Source: an uncultured Eubacteriales bacterium
GTDB taxonomy: Bacteria; Bacillota; Clostridia; Lachnospirales; Bianqueaceae
Direction: 5' to 3'
Length of the DNA stretch: 5,797 nt
Assembly (NCBI GenBank): GCA_900322165.1
Contig: ONYR01000300.1
Span: 1 to 5,797 of the forward strand
Numbering within the stretch: position 1 is the stretch's first letter; every line of letters starts with the position of its first letter. The notes beneath the pieces were generated by a model. The model worked only from the letters and a program-made list of their open reading frames with translations, did not search any database and was not told the DNA's origin. Shown here piece by piece: positions 1 through 3,145 of this stretch. The position numbers and the translations under genes are program-made.

Positions 1-804
1 GCTGCCTTCCGGATTTGCCTCGATCAAAACCTTTTTCACAACCGTCTCCGGAAGGAACCTTCCTCCGTGTTGACAAATATATGCGCACAGCTCTTCCCCG
101 ATCTTCTGGCAGCCGCCGACAACATAGCGGTAGCTCGGATAGTACAGTCTCCCCTTCTTTTCCGTTGGAATGCGCTTGTCAAACGCAGTCTCCGTATTGA
201 CGAACGGAAGGGTAAAGCACTGCACCTCCTCCGGGTCCGCGCAGAAATCCGCCAGGATCCCGTTGAAAACGAGCCTCAGCCGTTCATCAGAGAACAGTTT
301 CTCCGTAAACTCCCTGCAGTTCATGTTCTCATAGGGCTTGATCTTCTGAAAGGCCAGGAACATTTTCAGCTTATTCAGGAGCGACTTCTTCTGTCCGCCA
401 AGGAAGCGGAGCTCCATCAGCGCATCATAGAAACGGTAGTATTCATCGATTCCGGCACTGTCCTTCGGAAAGAGCTCCTTCAGCCGCTGCTTCCGCCAGT
501 CCGCTCCCTCGTACTGCTCCGGTGCGGTCAGGGCAAAGTCCGGCGTGGAAAGCCCGCGGTCATCCCGCACGGTTTCAAGATGGATCCCAAGACTCTCCAA
601 AAAACCGCCCAACGGCTCCTCGGGCAGAAGATCCGTCAGGATCAAGGGGCCTTGCTCAAACGAGAACTCCCCTGCGCTTGCCAGGGCCAGCACGCCGCCC
701 GGCACCTTGTTTTTATCGATCACGATCACTTCATGACCATCCCGAGCGCAGCAGGCTCCAAACGTTAATCCGCCGATTCCGGCTCCGATGATGACGACTT
801 TCAT
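1..804 (-). CDS. Phytoene-dehydrogenase-like FAD-dependent oxidoreductase, C-terminally cut by window edge
   Basis: The 268 visible codons begin MKVVIIGAGIGGLTFGA, a dinucleotide-binding fold with G7-x-G9-x-x-G12 at the extreme N-terminus and an acidic D30 at the end of the second strand (EVIVIDKN), as expected for binding the adenosine ribose of FAD. A PGG pair (residues 35-37) follows where the amine-oxidase/phytoene-desaturase superfamily has its conserved GG. Further on, YYPSYRYVVGGCQKIGEEL (221-239) resembles the Y-x-GG-x-x-x-l segment of carotenoid-desaturase-like and related NAD(P)-binding proteins. Family members are usually about 450-550 residues, so roughly half is missing off the left edge. 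No membrane segment or signal peptide is seen, so it is probably cytoplasmic. Its ATG overlaps the stop of the upstream transporter gene (ATGA) and has its own GGAGAGG site 7 bases upstream, so translation is probably coupled. No carotenoid genes are visible, so the substrate is unknown; a flavin redox step on an imported compound is inference. Confidence 0.82.
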   Translation of the reverse strand, partial: MKVVIIGAGIGGLTFGACCARDGHEVIVIDKNKVPGGVLALASAGEFSFEQGPLILTDLLPEEPLGGFLESLGIHLETVRDDRGLSTPDFALTAPEQYEGADWRKQRLKELFPKDSAGIDEYYRFYDALMELRFLGGQKKSLLNKLKMFLAFQKIKPYENMNCREFTEKLFSDERLRLVFNGILADFCADPEEVQCFTLPFVNTETAFDKRIPTEKKGRLYYPSYRYVVGGCQKIGEELCAYICQHGGRFLPETVVKKVLIEANPEGS

Positions 805-2216
805 TCGCTTTCCTCTCCGATCGTCTCGTAGTCAACGCCCATGGTCTCTTTCACCTTGCGGGCCAGCAGCAGTACGGAAATCAGGATGCACGGCAGCGCG
901 AAAACGCTGCAGATAAGCCACAGCGGTGCAAACAGGATGCCGATGTTGACAAACGCAAAGCCGACAGCCATGCCGACGTACACCAGCAGCCCCTCCGCTC
1001 CGATGATCGAAGCCCGGATCTGCGTCGGGACCATCTCGGTCGAAATGATCTCCATATAATCGCGGCCGATCCAGTACCCGCCGAGGTACAGTCCGTACGC
1101 GATTCCGACAAGTGCCGGACTCCACAGCCCGTTCGCGCTGATGATAAACAGAACGAATGCGCCCGCACAGATCAGTCCGAACAGCACGACCGTCTTCTTC
1201 CGCCCGATCTTATCGGCCAGGAAGCCCGAGATCATGACTGCCGCGCAGTACAGGAAGGGATAGTAGAATTCGGCGGTCGTGATCGCTTCGGTCGACATGT
1301 TCGCACGAAACATGATGGACTCGTAGTTTGTCATTGCGATGATCGCCGCGTCAAAAAGCATCTTAATGAGGATCAGCGTGCGAAGATCTTTCCGCTTGAA
1401 AATATATTTGACCGCAGGGATCACACCCGCCTTCAGACCGCCCTCCACCTGCTTGTTTTTCGCGTCAGCAGATGCGGTATTCTTATCCGCGCTCTTCTCT
1501 TTTCCTTTGGACAGCTGCTCGATCCGCTTATCCTGGAATACCCTTGTCTCCTTGACAAGCAGCACGATCAGCGCGGCCACGGCCAGTCCGAACAGTCCCG
1601 GCACGAGATAGATATTTCTCCACTGCGTCGGATCGTTGGCCATCAGCGTCGCCCGCATGGTCGGGATCGCGACCGCTGAGAGTCCGCCGATGCCTTTTAG
1701 GAGGCTGTACACCGTCGCTCGTTTATCCTTCGGCGCCTCCTCCAGCACGTACAGGATCTGAATATCGCTGCCGATAAAGAAGGACAGAATGAAGCTTCCG
1801 ATGAGGAATACAAGGTAGCTGCGGCAGGTAAAAATAACAAGAAGTCCGCTCGCCATGCCGAGCGCCGAAAGCACGAACAGCGGCTTTCTTCCCACCCGGT
1901 CCGCAAGCGATTTATAAAACGGAGCCAGCAGTGCCATCACATAGCCGATCAGGCTGATCGTGTTGTGCAGCGCCAGTCCCTCTTCGTATTCGTAGCTTCG
2001 GCCAAACACCTTTCCGTTGACAAAGAACTCGGTAATGAAGCTCGAGGTGATGTTGCTGCCGATGTTCGTGGCAAGATTGTCCAAAATATCCGTCAGAACG
2101 ATCACGATCAGCAGCACGGCAAAATACATCGCGTACCGGCCTTTGGCCCGCTGCCTCTTCAGCCTCTCCAGTTCATGCTGCTCTCTTTCAGACCGTGCCG
2201 GATTTCTTTCACTCAT
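801..2216 (-). CDS. Major facilitator superfamily (MFS) transporter
   Basis: This 471-residue, strongly hydrophobic protein has the expected length and two-half organisation of a 12-helix MFS permease in the cytoplasmic membrane. The charged cytoplasmic N-terminus (1-27) precedes helix 1 (about 29-50). The signature loop between helices 2 and 3 reads DRVGRKP (106-112), and its counterpart in the second half reads DKIGRKK (335-341). APKDKRATVYSL (161-172) and VPTQIRASIIGAE (396-408) match the P-x-x-x-R loops typical of sugar- or metabolite-type MFS carriers. The central loop (about 222-270) is long and lysine-rich. ATG 2216 is preferred because GGGAAGAGG ends 7 bases before it. The gene lies 113 bases downstream of the DJ-1 gene in the same direction, with a hairpin between, and overlaps the following oxidoreductase gene by 4 bases. 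The substrate and direction of transport (uptake or efflux) cannot be read from the sequence. Confidence 0.92.
   Translation of the reverse strand: MSERNPARSEREQHELERLKRQRAKGRYAMYFAVLLIVIVLTDILDNLATNIGSNITSSFITEFFVNGKVFGRSYEYEEGLALHNTISLIGYVMALLAPFYKSLADRVGRKPLFVLSALGMASGLLVIFTCRSYLVFLIGSFILSFFIGSDIQILYVLEEAPKDKRATVYSLLKGIGGLSAVAIPTMRATLMANDPTQWRNIYLVPGLFGLAVAALIVLLVKETRVFQDKRIEQLSKGKEKSADKNTASADAKNKQVEGGLKAGVIPAVKYIFKRKDLRTLILIKMLFDAAIIAMTNYESIMFRANMSTEAITTAEFYYPFLYCAAVMISGFLADKIGRKKTVVLFGLICAGAFVLFIISANGLWSPALVGIAYGLYLGGYWIGRDYMEIISTEMVPTQIRASIIGAEGLLVYVGMAVGFAFVNIGILFAPLWLICSVFALPCILISVLLLARKVKETMGVDYETIGEESE
812..818 (-). promoter_or_regulatory. Ribosome binding site of the FAD oxidoreductase, inside the transporter gene
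   Basis: On the minus strand GGAGAGG lies within the last codons of the transporter gene, 7 bases before the ATG at 804. It supports that ATG as the real start, together with the 4-base ATGA overlap, and suggests that ribosomes can both re-initiate and load afresh here. Confidence 0.65.
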
Positions 2217-2263
2217 GGCGTTTCCTCTTCCCTGCTTGCCGAAATGAACACTTCTACTTTAAA

Positions 2264-2293
2264 GAGACCCCTGCAGAAAACTACAGGGGTCTC
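2264..2293 (-). terminator. Hairpin between DJ-1 and transporter genes: weak intrinsic terminator or attenuator
   Basis: A 13-base arm (2264-2276, GAGACCCCTGCAG on the plus strand) pairs with 2281-2293 (CTACAGGGGTCTC). There is one mismatch, ten uninterrupted outer pairs and an AAAA/TTTT loop. Read on the minus strand, the stem is followed by TTTAAAGT, a very short U tract; read on the plus strand, no T run follows. It therefore fits a terminator for the DJ-1 gene, whose stop lies 36 bases upstream. The weak U tract and the absence of a clear promoter in the 47 bases before the transporter start make partial read-through into the transporter likely. This would set different expression levels within one operon. 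Confidence 0.6.
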
Positions 2294-2329
2294 GCATTGA
2301 CAGACCGAAATGATCGCCTCCGGGGAAAA

Positions 2330-2908
2330 TCAGATCTCGATTTTTGCTCCCATCAGCTTGGCAAACTCACGCACGATCGCAGTGTCTCCGGGCCATGCAG
2401 GCGCCGTAACAAGGTTGCGGTCAACGACTGCTTCGGAAACATCGACCGGAACATAGGTGCCGCCTGCAAGCGTGACATCCGGGCCGACAGCCGGATAAGC
2501 GGTAGCTTTGTATCCCTTCAGGACACCGGCTGCTGCCAGAACCTGCGGGCCGTGGCAGATCGCTGCGACCGGCTTGCCGGCTGCAAAGAACTCGCGAACG
2601 ATCTCAAGAACACGTGCATTCAGGCGGATGTACTCCGGTGCGCGGCCGCCCGTGATAAACAGGCCTTCATAGTCTTCCGTTTTGACGGCATCAAAGTCAG
2701 CGGTCAGCGCGAAATTGTGACCTCTCAGTTCAGTATAAGTCTGCTCTCCAAGGAAATCATGGACAGCGGTGGCAACAGTCTCGCCGGCTTTCTTATCGGG
2801 GCAGACAGCGTCGACCTGATAGCCCAGCACACCCAGTGCCTGGAACGGAACCATGGTCTCATAATCTTCAGTAAAATCACCACAGAGCAAAAGTACTTTC
2901 TTTGACAT
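2330..2908 (-). CDS. DJ-1/PfpI family protein (glutamine-amidotransferase-like fold)
   Basis: The 192-residue protein starts MSKKVLLLCGDFTEDYE and has the length of a single-domain DJ-1/PfpI protein. The nucleophile elbow AAICHGPQVL places the reactive cysteine at C118 next to H119, and E14 in the TEDYE segment matches the conserved acid near the N-terminus that activates this cysteine. GGRAPEY (87-93) and TAYPAVGPDV (136-145) are further conserved blocks. From memory, these resemble the subgroup that includes the repeated domains of plant DJ-1D proteins. Family members include protein deglycase/glyoxalase-III-like enzymes, stress-protective proteins and peptidase-like PfpI; which activity applies here is not decidable. 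The frame extends to an ATG at 2986, but that adds 26 unconserved residues and starts upstream of the predicted -10 element. ATG 2908 has GGAGGG 8 bases upstream and fits the family N-terminus. It is the first gene of the leftward unit. Confidence 0.92.
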   Translation of the reverse strand: MSKKVLLLCGDFTEDYETMVPFQALGVLGYQVDAVCPDKKAGETVATAVHDFLGEQTYTELRGHNFALTADFDAVKTEDYEGLFITGGRAPEYIRLNARVLEIVREFFAAGKPVAAICHGPQVLAAAGVLKGYKATAYPAVGPDVTLAGGTYVPVDVSEAVVDRNLVTAPAWPGDTAIVREFAKLMGAKIEI

Positions 2909-2916
2909 GTTTCTAA

Positions 2917-2922
2917 CCCTCC
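2917..2922 (-). promoter_or_regulatory. Ribosome binding site fixing the DJ-1 start
   Basis: On the minus strand GGAGGG lies 8 bases before ATG 2908. It decides in favour of this start over the in-frame ATG at 2986, which would precede the predicted transcription start. Confidence 0.75.
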
Positions 2923-2968
2923 ATAAGAATAATTGAATGCCAGAGATATTACTCTGAATCCTGATTCC

Positions 2969-2996
2969 ATTGTAGCACTTTTGCACGAAGTTTCAA
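2969..2996 (-). promoter_or_regulatory. Leftward sigma-70-type promoter for the DJ-1 unit
   Basis: Read on the minus strand, TTGAAA (2996-2991) is followed after 16 bases by TACAAT (2974-2969), preceded by TG at the extended -10 position. Transcription would start near 2962, giving a leader of about 54 bases to ATG 2908. One 12-base repeat (2975-2986) lies entirely within the spacer, so a protein bound there would contact or distort the promoter directly. Confidence 0.65.
2975..2986 (-). repeat. Putative operator copy 1 (GTGCAAAAGTGC on minus strand)
   Basis: The 12-mer is identical to copy 2 at 3016-3027 but lies on the opposite strand, 29 bases away. It immediately abuts the -10 hexamer of the leftward promoter, a position typical of a repressor site or of an activator that remodels the spacer. 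The regulator is unknown and is not encoded in this window. Confidence 0.5.
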
Positions 2997-3015
2997 TTGT
3001 TTCTGCTGATATTTT

Positions 3016-3027
3016 GTGCAAAAGTGC
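3016..3027 (+). repeat. Putative operator copy 2 (GTGCAAAAGTGC)
   Basis: This exact 12-base match to copy 1 lies in inverse orientation, with centres 41 bases apart (about four helical turns). It lies in the middle of the divergent control region, upstream of both promoters, at about -59 from the predicted leftward start and -88 from the predicted rightward start. It also contains the inverted arrangement TTTTG-TG-CAAAA at its left edge (3012-3023). Confidence 0.5.
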
Positions 3028-3052
3028 AGAGAAGATAACCGCATCCGATCGA

Positions 3053-3061
3053 TGCAAAAGT
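3053..3061 (+). repeat. Putative operator copy 3, core only (TGCAAAAGT)
   Basis: The 9-base core shared by copies 1 and 2 recurs here in the same orientation as copy 2, 36 bases further on. It runs directly into TTGACA (3062-3067) on the rightward side. The flanking bases differ from the full 12-mer, so it may be a weaker site. Confidence 0.4.
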
Positions 3062-3102
3062 TTGACAATCCTATATCAATTCGCTTTTTCTTATGATATA
3101 CT
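3062..3102 (+). promoter_or_regulatory. Rightward promoter of the iron-sulfur flavoprotein gene (extended -10)
   Basis: TGATATACT (3094-3102) is an extended -10 element (TGn-TATACT) that would start transcription near 3109, leaving a leader of about 37 bases. A perfect TTGACA stands at 3062-3067, but its spacing to TATACT is 29 bases, and to the overlapping TATGAT (3092-3097) 24 bases; both are too long for a normal sigma-70 pair. The most likely reading is an extended -10 promoter with a poor -35, possibly needing an activator. The TTGACA may be coincidental or part of a regulator site. Confidence 0.5.
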
Positions 3103-3132
3103 CAAGGGTACAAAGCCCGGCAGAAAAACAAG

Positions 3133-3139
3133 AAGGAGG
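3133..3139 (+). promoter_or_regulatory. Strong ribosome binding site of the flavoprotein gene
   Basis: AAGGAGG lies 6 bases before ATG 3146 and is close to a perfect complement of the 16S rRNA 3' end. It fixes the start and suggests efficient translation. Confidence 0.8.
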
Positions 3140-3145
3140 GACACT

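Larger units (their letters stand above)
2909..3145. other. Divergent control region between the two transcription units
   Basis: These 237 AT-rich bases contain no supportable gene. They hold the leftward and rightward promoters, three TGCAAAAGT repeats, both ribosome binding sites and a small inverted repeat CAGAG-ATATTA-CTCTG (2941-2956) in the predicted DJ-1 leader. A shared divergent region with shared repeats argues that the DJ-1/transporter unit and the flavoprotein gene belong to one regulon. Confidence 0.7.

Noticed and set aside
67..768. A 233-codon plus-strand open frame opposite the FAD oxidoreductase
   Set aside because: The minus strand encodes the GxGxxG dinucleotide-binding protein over the same bases, and this frame has no recognisable motif.
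2195..2905. A 236-codon plus-strand open frame opposite the DJ-1 gene
   Set aside because: The minus strand carries the conserved AAICHGPQVL elbow and a good ribosome binding site. The plus frame also crosses the hairpin and the transporter start and has no motif.
2330..2908. Assigning a specific activity (peptidase, deglycase or chaperone) to the DJ-1 protein
   Set aside because: The fold and catalytic cysteine are clear, but these activities cannot be told apart by motif alone.
2909..2986. A 26-residue N-terminal extension of the DJ-1 protein starting at ATG 2986
   Set aside because: It would begin upstream of the predicted -10 and transcription start, it overlaps the repeat, and the family N-terminus with a ribosome binding site matches ATG 2908.
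2975..3027. Reading the inverted 12-mers as an RNA hairpin or terminator
   Set aside because: The arms are separated by 29 bases and no T run follows on either strand. The left arm lies within promoter elements, so DNA-level operator sites are a better explanation.
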